Assembly (NCBI RefSeq): GCF_000719345.1
Contig: NZ_JOFX01000025.1
Location: forward strand, 26,178 to 90,177
From: Streptomyces sp. NRRL F-2664
Lineage (GTDB): Bacteria; Actinomycetota; Actinomycetes; Streptomycetales; Streptomycetaceae
Length of the DNA stretch: 64,000 bases
Direction of reading: 5' to 3'
The notes under the pieces were generated by a model, which searched no databases, had not been told where the DNA came from, and saw nothing but the letters and a program-made list of their open reading frames with translations. Each line of letters starts with the position of its first letter. The stretch's first letter is position 1. This document shows positions 43,961-52,333 of this stretch, one piece after another. The position numbers and the translations under genes are program-made.

Positions 43961-44822
43961 CATGAGCTGGGTGGCCGCCGTCGCCCGGTTGCGGGCACGC
44001 CGGGAACCCGGCGTGCTCGTGACCGTCGCGACCGTGCGCGGCCACGCGCCCCGTCGGGCCGGTGCCAAGCTCGTCGTGGGGCGTACCGAGACCTGGGGGT
44101 CGATCGGCGGAGGCAAGGTCGAGGCCGTCGCCGTCGACCGGGCGCGCGAGCTGGCCGGCGCGGCCGACCCGGAACCGGAACTGATGGAGTTCGCCCTCAA
44201 CGACAAGGTCACCGGCCCGCACGGGGTGCAGTGCTGCGGCGGTTCGGTCGGCGTGCTGTTCGAACCGCTGCCGGTGGTCGAGGCGGTGGCGGTCTTCGGC
44301 GTCGGGCACGTCGGCCTGGAGCTGGCGCGGATCCTGGCCCGGCAGGACCTGGACCTGCACCTGGTCGACACCCGGCCGCAGATGCTCGCCGACGAACGGC
44401 TCGGCGTGCTCGCGGACGCCGTGGCGCAGATCCACGTCCACCGCGCCCTGCTGCTTCCGGAGGAGGTGCTCGGGCAGCTGCCGCCCGGCGCCCACGTGCT
44501 GATCATGACCCATGACCACGCCGAGGACGCCGCGCTGTGCGACGCCGCTCTGCGCACGCCCGGGCTCGGCTCGATCGGCCTGATCGGTTCGTCGGCGAAA
44601 TGGTCGCGGTTCCGCCGGCGGCTGGCCGCCGAGGGCGGCCACGACGCCGCGGCGATCGAACGCATCACGACACCGATCGGGATCCCGGGGATCGCCGGCA
44701 AGGAGCCCGCCACGATCGCGGTGAGCGTGGCGGCGGACCTCCTGCGAACCTTCGAACGGCGCCGGGGCCGCGGTCGCGGTCCCGTTCCGGACCCGGTGCC
44801 GCCCGCGCCCGGAGCTCCGTAG
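43953..44822 (+). CDS. xdhC: XdhC-like molybdenum cofactor maturation protein
   Basis: A 289-residue XdhC-family chaperone that inserts sulfurated Mo cofactor into the XDH large subunit. Visible parts are VTVATVRGHAPRRAGAKLVV, GSIGGGKVEAVAVDRARE, VQCCGGSVGVLFEPL, the Rossmann region VAVFGVGHVGLELARILARQ, MTHDHAEDAALCDAAL and GLIGSSAKWSRFRRRLA. The start overlaps the large-subunit gene, consistent with a three-gene operon. A Pro/Arg-rich tail follows the domain. Confidence 0.9.
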   Translation: MPDMSWVAAVARLRARREPGVLVTVATVRGHAPRRAGAKLVVGRTETWGSIGGGKVEAVAVDRARELAGAADPEPELMEFALNDKVTGPHGVQCCGGSVGVLFEPLPVVEAVAVFGVGHVGLELARILARQDLDLHLVDTRPQMLADERLGVLADAVAQIHVHRALLLPEEVLGQLPPGAHVLIMTHDHAEDAALCDAALRTPGLGSIGLIGSSAKWSRFRRRLAAEGGHDAAAIERITTPIGIPGIAGKEPATIAVSVAADLLRTFERRRGRGRGPVPDPVPPAPGAP

Positions 44823-44873
44823 ACGACGCCGGGACGATGTCGGGATCTTCGTCGGTTCTGCCAGTACGGGAGC

Positions 44874-44905
44874 CTGCCCGGCCCCGTACAGACTGCCGGG
44901 CAGGG
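44874..44905 (+). terminator. Hairpin after the XDH operon
   Basis: CCTGCCCGG (44874-44882) pairs perfectly with CCGGGCAGG (44897-44905) around 14 bases. It lies between the XdhC-like stop and the next methyltransferase start and probably ends the XDH transcript. Confidence 0.5.
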
Positions 44906-44943
44906 GGCCGCGACCCGCCGGCCCGGACGGGGAGGACAGCAGC

Positions 44944-45951
44944 GTGGACGCACAGCAGCAGTACGACGGGATCGGCGAGGCGTACGAGGGGTTCAAGGCC
45001 CTGCCGCTGGAGCAGTACGTCGTGATCCCGAGCTTCCTGGGCCTGGTGGGAGACGTGCGCGGCAGGTCGGTGATCGACCTGGCCTGCGGAACGGGTTTCT
45101 ACAGCCGGGAGTTCCGGCGGCGCGGCGCCTCGGAGGTGCTCGGGATCGACATCTCCGGTGAAATGGTCGGCGTGGCCCAGCAGTTGGAGGAGCAGGAACC
45201 GCTGGGTGTGCGCTACGAGGTCGGCGACGTGGCCGCACTGCGTCCCGTCGCCGAGCCCTTCGATCTGGCCCTGGCCGTCCAGCTCCTCAACTACGCCCAG
45301 GACATCGCGACCACCGAGCGGATGTGCCGTGCCCTGCACCGCAGTCTGAAGCCGGGCGGCGAACTGTTCCTGCTCAACCAGTCGCCCGACTTCCGCTTCG
45401 ACGGCCCCACCCCGGAGCGGTACGGCTTCCGCAGCGAGCTCACCGGTACGGGGGTCGAGACGGGCCCGCAGGTCCGGACGACGGCGCTGCTCGACCCGCC
45501 GGTCTCGTTCGTCGCCAACCTGCCGCGCCGCGAGGTGTACGAGACGTGCCTGCGGGCGGCCGGCTTCGAGGACTTGACGTGGGTGCCGATGACGGTGTCG
45601 GAGGCCGGCAGGCGTGACTTCGACGCGGACTTCTGGGCCGACTTCCACGCCAACCCGCCGCTGGATGCTGCGCTGCCGCGCCTGACGTTCCCCCCGCGGG
45701 CCGGGCGCTTCACCCAGGTCACGCACGCCGACCAGGTCGTGAGCGTCACGCAGGGTGTACGAGTCTCCCGCAGCGAAGACCGAGCACGCCGCCCGGATGT
45801 GACCACGCACCGGGAGCGAGGGGCTGCGACGTACTCCTGCACCATGCGGCGCGGTGCGCCACGCCCCCATGGCCCGAGGTCACAGGCGCGCGCTTCCCGG
45901 GCCGTCGTTGCACCGCGCCGCATACGGGCCCCCGGGACAGCACCAGGGTGA
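44944..45951 (+). CDS. SAM methyltransferase with an abnormal C-terminus
   Basis: A 335-residue frame from GTG 44944 (GGGGAGGA upstream). Residues 1-240 form a good class I methyltransferase: VIDLACGTGFYSREF, VLGIDISGEMVGVAQQLEE, FDLALAVQLLNYAQDI and LKPGGELFLLNQSPDF. Proteins of this type usually end shortly after FWADFHANPPL. Here ~95 more residues follow that are Arg/Pro-rich and unlike any domain, and the last 72 bases run into the opposite-strand gene. Loss of the original stop is likely. The natural end may be near 45680. Confidence 0.75.
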   Translation: MDAQQQYDGIGEAYEGFKALPLEQYVVIPSFLGLVGDVRGRSVIDLACGTGFYSREFRRRGASEVLGIDISGEMVGVAQQLEEQEPLGVRYEVGDVAALRPVAEPFDLALAVQLLNYAQDIATTERMCRALHRSLKPGGELFLLNQSPDFRFDGPTPERYGFRSELTGTGVETGPQVRTTALLDPPVSFVANLPRREVYETCLRAAGFEDLTWVPMTVSEAGRRDFDADFWADFHANPPLDAALPRLTFPPRAGRFTQVTHADQVVSVTQGVRVSRSEDRARRPDVTTHRERGAATYSCTMRRGAPRPHGPRSQARASRAVVAPRRIRAPGTAPG

Positions 45952-46569
45952 GAGGGCCAGGTGGGGCCTCTGGGTCAGCTCCAGGTACCGCAGGTACACC
46001 GCGTGCCAGCCGGCCCGGTCGTAGGGGCGGATGACGACCGGTTCGCGGGCCGCCATGCCCATGTCGGCCGTGGTGATGAAGGGGAAGCGGTGCCGTGCGG
46101 CGGCCACTCTCGGGTCCGTCCACGGCAGGAACGTGACCGACGGGTTCACCCACAACCGGGCCACGCCGTCGGCGGGGGCGTCGGCACGGGTGTCGGCGTC
46201 CCGAGCCAGGAACCGGTGATCGGCCAGCCAGGCGGCCTCGCCCAGCACCGCTTGGACGGAACACGCCAGCCGTGCGGCGCAGTCGACCACGTCGAGGTGG
46301 ACGGGGGCATCGTCCCGCAGCGAGCGGGCGATGAACATCAACACGCCCGTCGTGAGCGAGCCGTCGGCGGGGCCGACCGTCGTGTCGGCGCGGCCGACTT
46401 GGAGGCGGCGCAGGAAGGGGGCTGCCAGAGTCGCCGGACCGGTGAGGACGTCCCAGTCGCAGGTGCAGGGGCAGGTGCTGCTGCCCGCACAACGGTCCGG
46501 CCCAGGGTCGCCGTGGGGCGACCGGTCGCAGGACGTCGGGGCGGACGGGGTCTTTGCGCAGTCTGGCAT
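45880..46569 (-). CDS. Cys-rich protein of unknown function
   Basis: A 229-residue protein, no family recognised. The N-terminal part is Cys-rich (SCDRSPHGDPGPDRCAGSST, then CPCTCDWD) and could bind metal. The middle is ordered and helical (TTGVLMFIARSLRDDAPVHL, LACSVQAVLGEAAWLADHRF), and a later part reads VARLWVNPSVTFLPWTDPRV. A second Cys cluster near the end is SPWCCPGGPYAARC. ATG 46569 is chosen with GAGACGAG before it; longer frames add unlike, low-complexity residues. The 3' end overlaps the extended methyltransferase gene by 72 bases. Confidence 0.55.
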   Translation of the reverse strand: MPDCAKTPSAPTSCDRSPHGDPGPDRCAGSSTCPCTCDWDVLTGPATLAAPFLRRLQVGRADTTVGPADGSLTTGVLMFIARSLRDDAPVHLDVVDCAARLACSVQAVLGEAAWLADHRFLARDADTRADAPADGVARLWVNPSVTFLPWTDPRVAAARHRFPFITTADMGMAAREPVVIRPYDRAGWHAVYLRYLELTQRPHLALSPWCCPGGPYAARCNDGPGSARL

Positions 46570-46993
46570 CTCGTCTCGTTTCGCACGCGGCCGAACCGCC
46601 GCTCCGCCCGGGCGGTGGGCGGCGGTTGCGGCCTGCGGTCGCGGTTGTGGTTGCGGTGACGCTCGGCGGATCCGACGCAAGCATGATCCGAAATTCAACA
46701 TTCCGGGATGCGCGACAGGCTTTCCGGGAATTGCACAAAGCAGCGCCGGAGGTGCGTTCGGCGGAAATCACAGCGACACGTGTCACCCGTGAACACAATG
46801 CAGCAATGTACGGATTGCCGGGGTTTTTGCACCGTCGGCATGTATGCAGATTGCCGGGGTTTCAATGGATTCGGCGGCGACCGCTCCCCCAGCACCGAAT
46901 TCCACCGCCCGGCACCCACCCGGCTCGCGCCCGGGCGCTCAGGAGTCGCGCGGGGAGGGCCCTCCGCCGTCGGAGCCTCAGCCGTTTCCGCAC
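46570..46993. other. Intergenic, less GC-rich, with direct repeats
   Basis: About 420 bases between two genes on the same (-) strand. Around 46680-46870 the GC content drops clearly below the neighbours. It holds two copies of a 14-base repeat (listed separately). No gene is convincing on either strand. Confidence 0.45.
46813..46862. repeat. Direct repeat of 14 bases, 36-base period
   Basis: GATTGCCGGGGTTT occurs at 46813-46826 and again, exactly, at 46849-46862. The spacing is 36 bases start to start. It lies in the less GC-rich spacer ahead of the Cys-rich gene and could be a pair of binding sites. Confidence 0.6.
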
Positions 46994-47257
46994 TCAAGGG
47001 TGCCGACGCACCGGCGCCTGAGCCGGCGCGGCGGCCGTCCGGCGGGCGCGGCCGATCGCGTCCACATGACAGGAGAGGACCTGCCGGAAGCGCTGCTGGC
47101 GTCTCAGCTCCACGGCGTCCACGTGCCACAGGCGTCCGGTCCCGGATGACATCCAAGCGGTGCAACCTGTGCCCAGAACGGTGGAGATGAGCACGATCCA
47201 CAGGAAGAGGTCTCCCACGACCGACCTTTCGAAGGCTTGAAGTTCTGGGGTGTTCAC
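46994..47257 (-). CDS. Small single-span membrane protein
   Basis: An 87-residue protein from GTG 47257 (AGGGGG about 10 bases upstream). It has a short N-terminus (NTPELQAFERSVVGD), one transmembrane helix (LFLWIVLISTVLGTGCTAW) and a cytosolic basic tail (RLWHVDAVELRRQQRFRQ, then an Ala/Pro-rich end). No family is known to me. It is divergent to the small protein at 47568. Confidence 0.5.
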   Translation of the reverse strand: MNTPELQAFERSVVGDLFLWIVLISTVLGTGCTAWMSSGTGRLWHVDAVELRRQQRFRQVLSCHVDAIGRARRTAAAPAQAPVRRHP

Positions 47258-47567
47258 GCCCGACACCCCCTCGGCAGTCGATGGGCATAACGCAGAGGCA
47301 TATGCATGGTTGCCCCTTGTCCTCCGGTTGCAGTCATGCGCCCCGATCACCCGGTTGTCGTTTCAGCCTTTCTTCGACGCCCGGCCGATGCTGCCGACGA
47401 GCCTGCCGCCGTCGCGGCAGCCGGGCCGGGCGGAGCCCACCGGCAAGAGGATCCGTCCCTGATGGGGCAGCGCGGGCAGGAGTGTGAGCGGCCGGCCGGT
47501 TCCCGCGCATTCTCACCATCACCCGGATGGCGCATACCCGGACCAAGATCGGCTGCGTTTACGGAAT
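47258..47567. other. Divergent intergenic region
   Basis: About 310 bases between the small membrane protein (-) and the 106-residue protein (+). It has less GC in its first 100 bases. No clear operator or gene was found. Confidence 0.35.
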
Positions 47568-47888
47568 ATGACAACAGCAAAGCCCTCACCCTTCTTCCAC
47601 AGGACTCCGGAAGAAGGAGGGCGAGGAGCCGGCTTTCACGCCGGGACCACTCGAATCGGAAAGTGGACTTTCACTCCACGCCCAGCAGAATCCAACGGAA
47701 CCGAGAGCGCGGTGCTGGAACACGGGAACGTGGAGGTCGAGCTGAGATTCTCGTCCGCGGCCTTCGAGGACTTCCTCCATACGATGAGCAGGATCCAGGC
47801 CACGTTCGAACGCGGGCTGCAGCCGGAGAGCGGCGGGCCGGCCACGGGCTCCGCCGGAGAGCAAACGGACGGCCGTCCCCGTGTATGA
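47568..47888 (+). CDS. Hypothetical protein paired with a DUF2637 gene
   Basis: A 106-residue soluble protein, no family recognised. The ordered core is TRIGKWTFTPRPAESNGTES, LEHGNVEVELRFSSAAFEDF and LHTMSRIQATFERGL; the tail is Gly/Pro-rich. ATG 47568 begins after ACGGA; the upstream in-frame residues look unlike a protein. The gene overlaps the DUF2637 gene by eight bases, suggesting they act together. Confidence 0.6.
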   Translation: MTTAKPSPFFHRTPEEGGRGAGFHAGTTRIGKWTFTPRPAESNGTESAVLEHGNVEVELRFSSAAFEDFLHTMSRIQATFERGLQPESGGPATGSAGEQTDGRPRV

Positions 47889-48774
47889 GCCGCACGAGCA
47901 CCCCGACCTGCACGGCCTCCAGCCCCCGCAGGACACCGTGTTCTGGCGCTTGCCACCTCAGGTGGGGCAGCACGTTCCCGGAGAACAGCCCGGCTGTTCC
48001 GGTGAGGTGAACGGGGGGTGGGATCCGGCGGAGGAGCTGGCCGGTCTCCTGCAGGAGAGCTCGGCACCCGGGCCGTTCGAGCGCGCCCGCTACGGCGACG
48101 CGCTGGGCTCGACGGGCAGCATCGGCCCTGTCGCGGGGCTGAAAATCCCCACCGCGGAGCGCGAGCGCAGACAGAACTCCGGCGGGCACCGACGCGGCGT
48201 ATCGCGGTCGTTTTCGGCGTCCCTGCTGCAGACGGGCAGCGCGTGCACCGCTGTGCTGGTCGCCGTCATCGCCACCCTGGTGAGCATCCTCAGCGGACTG
48301 GCCATCTGCGACACGCTGCGCCACAGCGCCGGCCTGCACACAGCCCGCGGCGTGGTGGGCTGGTGGCCGCTGCTGGTCTACGGCCCGTGGATGGTCGCTT
48401 CCCTGTCCATCCTCAGATCTGCGCTGCACCAGCGCCGCGCGCTGCATTCCTGGTCGATGGTTCTCCTGTTCTCCACTCTGGCCACGCTTCTGTGCGTGGC
48501 CCAGGCACCCAGAACTCTCACTGCCGGAATGTCGTCCGCGCTCCCTGCCGTCGCGACGCTGGCCTGCTTCCAGCAGCTAATCCGTCAGATCACACTCACA
48601 CGCCCGCCACGCCAGACCGCTCCCCGACACCGGAACCCGCAGAGCCATGGCGTGAGGTCCGGACTCACCCCTGCCGACTGGACCGGCCCGGCGGGCGGCC
48701 GTCCCGGATACCCCGCGGCCGACAAGAGGGGCCGACCGCCGGCCGGCGGTCGCGGACTGGGGTACGGCGCATGA
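47881..48774 (+). CDS. DUF2637 family membrane protein
   Basis: A 297-residue protein. About 110 hydrophilic residues (WDPAEELAGLLQESSAPGP) precede four hydrophobic segments: ACTAVLVAVIATLVSILSGL, VGWWPLLVYGPWMVASLSIL, WSMVLLFSTLATLLCVAQ and SALPAVATLACFQQLIRQ. This pattern matches DUF2637, a family common in actinomycete accessory and plasmid-related DNA. The C-terminal tail is Pro/Gly-rich. GTG 47881 overlaps the preceding small gene. Function unknown. Confidence 0.65.
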   Translation: MYEPHEHPDLHGLQPPQDTVFWRLPPQVGQHVPGEQPGCSGEVNGGWDPAEELAGLLQESSAPGPFERARYGDALGSTGSIGPVAGLKIPTAERERRQNSGGHRRGVSRSFSASLLQTGSACTAVLVAVIATLVSILSGLAICDTLRHSAGLHTARGVVGWWPLLVYGPWMVASLSILRSALHQRRALHSWSMVLLFSTLATLLCVAQAPRTLTAGMSSALPAVATLACFQQLIRQITLTRPPRQTAPRHRNPQSHGVRSGLTPADWTGPAGGRPGYPAADKRGRPPAGGRGLGYGA

Positions 48775-49247
48775 CGGCCGCGGCATGCTGCGTCCGGCGG
48801 ACCGGCAAGGGGGCGCGAGGTCCCGCGCACGTGCCGGGGGCTCCGGACGGTACGACCCACGCGACGGCGTGTACGGCGCAGCACCGGGATGCCGGCTCCG
48901 GCCGACCGGCGGGGGCGCCCGGCGGGCCGTGGGCGGCCGTCGCGCAGCGCAAAACCTGTGGCAGCCGCCGACTCCATGGACACACCCACTCCCTCCCAGT
49001 CGTAGAAAGATGCCGCCTGCACCTTTGAAACGAAGATCGAAACCGATAGTCACGGCCGGCCACACATCCGGCACGTCCGCGCCGCGGACCTTCATCCTCA
49101 GCGCCCCGGCGCCGGCACGTGACGACCGGGGGACACGCCGGTCGCGCGGCCAGGCTCCATTCCCCGACGGACCGGACGGACTGTCCAGCAGCTGCACGAG
49201 CGGCTTCCTTCCCCCGCCGCGCATTCACTATGAAAGGGCCACGCAGC
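48775..49247. other. Intergenic with a possible promoter
   Basis: About 470 bases. TTGAAA (49025-49030), 16 bases, TAGTCA (49047-49052) could be a weak housekeeping promoter for the gene at 49248. No gene was found in the stretch. Confidence 0.3.
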
Positions 49248-49517
49248 GTGGTTTACGAACTGACCCATACCGAACGGATGCACTACAAGCGACTCCAGGA
49301 CGCCGCCTTCCAAGCCGGTGAAGAAGCGGTCACCAACCTCAAATCGGCGCTCGCACTCGCCGGCATGACCTTGCCTTCGCTGTGCAACGACGGCCCGGTG
49401 GCCGGTCACGGCTTCGTCCGGCTCGGAGGGTGCAACGCAGCCTTCGCCAATCGGCTCGCCGAGGTCATCACCGCCGGGGCCGGTTCCCTGGCAGGCATGG
49501 ATCATACGATGCGGTGA
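49248..49517 (+). CDS. Conserved-looking small hypothetical protein
   Basis: An 89-residue soluble helical protein. VYELTHTERMHYKRLQDAAF, QAGEEAVTNLKSALALAGMT, LPSLCNDGPVAGHGFVRLGG and NAAFANRLAEVITAGAGSL look like a small Streptomyces family of unknown function. GTG 49248 has AAAGGG nine bases before it; ATG 49230 is an alternative adding six residues. Confidence 0.6.
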   Translation: MVYELTHTERMHYKRLQDAAFQAGEEAVTNLKSALALAGMTLPSLCNDGPVAGHGFVRLGGCNAAFANRLAEVITAGAGSLAGMDHTMR

Positions 49518-50017
49518 TCACAGGTACCCGTCTGGGCCGGCGCCTGTGTGGCCGGTCGGGGCGCCCGGAAGTTCGGTGATCGGTCGGGCTCGGGCACCCC
49601 GACCTGGTCGTCCGGGCGGCTTCGACGGGGCGCCGGCGGGTGTGCCGACGCCCTCGGCACCGGGACCGCCTCGCCGCAGGTGTTCCGCCACCGCTGCCGC
49701 CGCGGGGCGGTGGTGTCCGGCGGCCGGGGCACGGTCTCTGCGCGCGGCACGGCCACAGGGCACACCGTCGCGGGGCCGACCCGCCGCCGTCTCCTCTCGT
49801 GCCTCGTCCACGGGTTCCGCACGGGTGCTCCACTCGGCGGCCCCGTCATCGCTGCCTGATACTCCGACAGTCGTTTAACACCGTGTGGCGCTCTCGCAGA
49901 CCACCTCCGGCCGCTGCCGGCGGGCGGCTGCGGGCGCCAGGGCGTGGCCGCGGCGCACTTCCCGTGCGCCGGCAGTCGGCCGGGTCCGGTGAGCACTTCG
50001 ACGATTCAGGAGCCGCA
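49518..50017. other. Intergenic, no gene seen
   Basis: Exactly 500 bases ahead of the acetyltransferase gene. Frames on both strands are Arg/Pro-rich without family character. A short AT-rich patch near 49855-49885 may carry the promoter. Confidence 0.35.
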
Positions 50018-51115
50018 GTGACCGTGCAACACATCGACGTGATCCGCCCTGCCGAGCTGAGCCCGGCCGACCTGGAGCTGTGGGGCGATCTGCGGGCCCG
50101 TACGGCGCCGGAGGCCAACCCCTTCATGAGCCCGGAGTTCTGCCAGGCGGTCGGCCGGGTCCGGCAGGGTGCCAGGGTCGCGGTGGTGCGCCAGGGCGGT
50201 GAGCCGGTCGGCTTCTTCCCCTTCGAGCGCGGCCGATGGGGCCGCGGCCGTGCCATCGGCCTGGGCGTGTCCGACAGCCAGGGGGCCGTGCTGCGCCCCG
50301 GTGTGGTGGTGGACCCGCATGCGCTGCTGCGTGCCGGTTCGCTGTCCGTCTGGGAGTTCAACCACCTCGAAAGCGGCCAGGACCTGTTCCTGCCGTTCGC
50401 CACGGGACGGTTCGCTTCGCCCGTCATCGATCTCGCCGGCGGATACGCCGGCTATGAAAGCCTGCTCCGCGCGGGATCCCGCACCTTCCTGAAGGCGACC
50501 CGGGCGCAGGAACGCCGCCTGGCCCGGCAGGCCGGGCCGCTGCGGTTCGTGTTCGACGAGCGCAGTCCGGAGGTCCTGCGGACGCTGATGGCGTGGAAGT
50601 CCGCGCAGTACCGCCGCACCGGGCGGCGGGACCGGTTCGCCCAGGAGTGGATCAACAACCTGGTGCGGATCCTCGCCGCCACACAGGCGCCGTCCTGCTC
50701 GGGCCTGCTGTCGGTCCTCTACGCGGGCGGGCGGCCCGTCGCCGCGCACTTCGGCCTGCGCTCACGCACGGTGCTGTCGTGCTGGTTCCCCGCCTACGAC
50801 CGGGACTTCGCCACGTTCAGCCCGGGACGCGTCCTCTACCTCCGCATGATCGAGGCGGCCGCCGCCGCCGGCATCGACATGCTCGACCTCGGGAGGGGAG
50901 ACGCCGCCTACAAGGACTCCCTCAAGACACGGGAGCTGATCGTGCACGAGGGTGCCGTGCTCCGGGCCGGGGCCGGGGCGGCCCTGCACTGGCTCAGCCA
51001 CGAGCCGTCACGTGCCGTACGGGAGTTCGTGCGCGAGCGGCCGCAGCTCAAGGCCGCGGCGCTGCGCACCTTGGCGACCGTCGGCAGGATGCGTGAGCGC
51101 ACTCCCGGCCCGTGA
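50018..51115 (+). CDS. GNAT-fold acetyltransferase, CelD/BcsL type
   Basis: A 365-residue protein with the double-GNAT (Acetyltransf_6/CelD) layout. GEPVGFFPFERGRWGRGRAI is the N-terminal sub-domain, FLKATRAQERRLARQAGPL precedes the catalytic domain, and SVLYAGGRPVAAHFGLRSRT with SCWFPAYDRDFATFSPGRVL and DMLDLGRGDAAYKDSLKTRE forms the CoA-binding part. Members acylate polysaccharides or peptides at the cell surface; the substrate here is unknown. The start is GTG 50018 with AGGAG seven bases upstream. Confidence 0.85.
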   Translation: MTVQHIDVIRPAELSPADLELWGDLRARTAPEANPFMSPEFCQAVGRVRQGARVAVVRQGGEPVGFFPFERGRWGRGRAIGLGVSDSQGAVLRPGVVVDPHALLRAGSLSVWEFNHLESGQDLFLPFATGRFASPVIDLAGGYAGYESLLRAGSRTFLKATRAQERRLARQAGPLRFVFDERSPEVLRTLMAWKSAQYRRTGRRDRFAQEWINNLVRILAATQAPSCSGLLSVLYAGGRPVAAHFGLRSRTVLSCWFPAYDRDFATFSPGRVLYLRMIEAAAAAGIDMLDLGRGDAAYKDSLKTRELIVHEGAVLRAGAGAALHWLSHEPSRAVREFVRERPQLKAAALRTLATVGRMRERTPGP

Positions 51116-51330
51116 CAGCGGGGCCGATGCGCGGTCGTCGGTGCCGTCGATCCGGACGCGCGGGCTGCGGGGAGTCTCGGCGCGGTCCGGGGCCCGGCGC
51201 CGCGGACCGCGCGGGCCTGCTTCCGCGAGGTCGGGCCCCGCCACCGCCGGCTCCCGGACGATCCGCCGGGTCCCGCTCCTGCGGACGCGCAGCGGACAGC
51301 CCATCGGCCGGCCGGCTTCGCCGAAGCCCC

Positions 51331-51807
51331 TCAGGAACCGGCCCGAACCGGGGCCGTGGGGTGCGAGAGCCGGCCGTGCAGCAGGGGGCCGCCCGCGGCC
51401 ACCACGGCGAACAGGAACACGGCCGTGACCACCGACGGGTCGGCGAACCACAGCCCGGCCAGCCGGTCGACGACCAGTGCCACACCAACCAGCAGCACCT
51501 TGGCCGCCACCAGGCCGAGGAACAGCCGCCGGTCGAGCGGAGCCCGTCCCGCACGGGCGAGTCGGCGCCCCAGGAGGCGTCCGGCCACGCTGATGCAGAG
51601 CACCACCACGAGGACGCGCAGCGCGTGCTCCCCGGCGGGCACGTCACCACCGAGCGCCCATACCGCGGCGACGACCGCGCCGGCGGCGGCGTAGGCCGCG
51701 GCGGTGCGGGCCGTCGCGGCAGACGGCTTGCGGGACGTTTCCGCCTCCCGCGGGCCGTCGAGGACAGGGGTCTGCCCGCCGCACGCACGGGCGTCATGAA
51801 CAGACAT
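51331..51807 (-). CDS. Small polytopic membrane protein
   Basis: A 158-residue protein with four hydrophobic helices: TAAAYAAAGAVVAAVWAL, ALRVLVVVLCISVAGRLL, LFLGLVAAKVLLVGVALVV and VVTAVFLFAVVAAGGPLL. The N-terminus is hydrophilic (MSVHDARACGGQTPVLDG). AAAGGTGAG precedes the ATG. No family is recognised. It is divergent to the kdp operon. Confidence 0.6.
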   Translation of the reverse strand: MSVHDARACGGQTPVLDGPREAETSRKPSAATARTAAAYAAAGAVVAAVWALGGDVPAGEHALRVLVVVLCISVAGRLLGRRLARAGRAPLDRRLFLGLVAAKVLLVGVALVVDRLAGLWFADPSVVTAVFLFAVVAAGGPLLHGRLSHPTAPVRAGS

Positions 51808-52155
51808 GTCTCACCTTTCACCACAAAACAACTTGCACTTCGAGTGTCATCTCTTTCCCGTCGGCCGTCAAGCCCGGACCCGGCCGCCCTCCGCGCCGGC
51901 CCCGGGCGTCAGGGAGGTGTAAGGAGCGGGCGCGTCACGGAGGGGGCAGGCCCGGGGCGGGCGGGGATCGCTTCGCATCGCGCTGCTGCCGGCCCCGACG
52001 GCGGCGGGCATGCGGCGTATCGGCGCCGTCAAGAGTTCGCGTCCCTCCGTATGGGCCCCGTCAAGGAGCACCGGGAGCGTGCTGACGCAGGGGTTGTCTG
52101 GTGATCGGCGGCCGGTCGGCCGCTGCCTGTCCCTCTCATCCTTCAGGAGCCCACG
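51808..52155. other. Divergent intergenic region upstream of kdp
   Basis: About 350 bases. The kdp promoter should lie here; no KdpE-like site or c-di-AMP riboswitch core could be recognised by eye. No gene was found. Confidence 0.35.
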
Positions 52156-52239
52156 ATGGCCGATCCGGCTTTCGTCACCACCACCGTCGCGGTGTTCGCG
52201 CTGGTGGCCCTGGTCGCCCGGGGGGTGACCAAGCTGTGA
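52156..52239 (+). CDS. 27-residue membrane peptide preceding kdpF
   Basis: A short gene with a strong AGGAG site seven bases before ATG 52156. It encodes [20 protein letters not shown] followed by ARGVTKL, that is one transmembrane helix with a short basic end. The stop overlaps the GTG of kdpF (GTGA). The size and shape resemble KdpF, but it is a separate gene. A role as an extra Kdp subunit or regulator is inferred from the coupling. Confidence 0.65.
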   Translation: MADPAFVTTTVAVFALVALVARGVTKL

Positions 52240-52325
52240 GCGCCGGGAACGTCGTCGGCCTCGTCGTGGCCGTCTGCCTGCTCGGTTACCTCGTCCTCGC
52301 CCTTGTGTACCCGGAGAGGTTCTGA
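52236..52325 (+). CDS. kdpF: K+-transporting ATPase subunit F
   Basis: A 29-residue peptide that stabilises the Kdp potassium pump. The sequence [20 protein letters not shown] followed by YPERF is the standard KdpF pattern (one helix, then L-x-x-PE-x-F). GTG 52236 overlaps the stop of the upstream 27-residue peptide gene. kdpA begins eight bases after its stop. Confidence 0.9.
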   Translation: MSAGNVVGLVVAVCLLGYLVLALVYPERF

Positions 52326-52333
52326 GCACTGCC

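Noticed and set aside
41159..44953. 1,264-codon open frame opposite the XDH operon
   Set aside because: Antisense to three well-supported genes; no motif, Arg/Ala/Ser-rich.
46813..46862. CRISPR-like array
   Set aside because: Only two copies of a 14-base unit, no cas genes nearby.
47881..48774. Calling the DUF2637 region an integrative element
   Set aside because: No integrase, excisionase, replication gene or flanking attachment repeats were seen.
51808..52155. c-di-AMP (ydaO) riboswitch ahead of kdp
   Set aside because: No recognisable conserved core by eye; a covariance-model search would be needed to decide.
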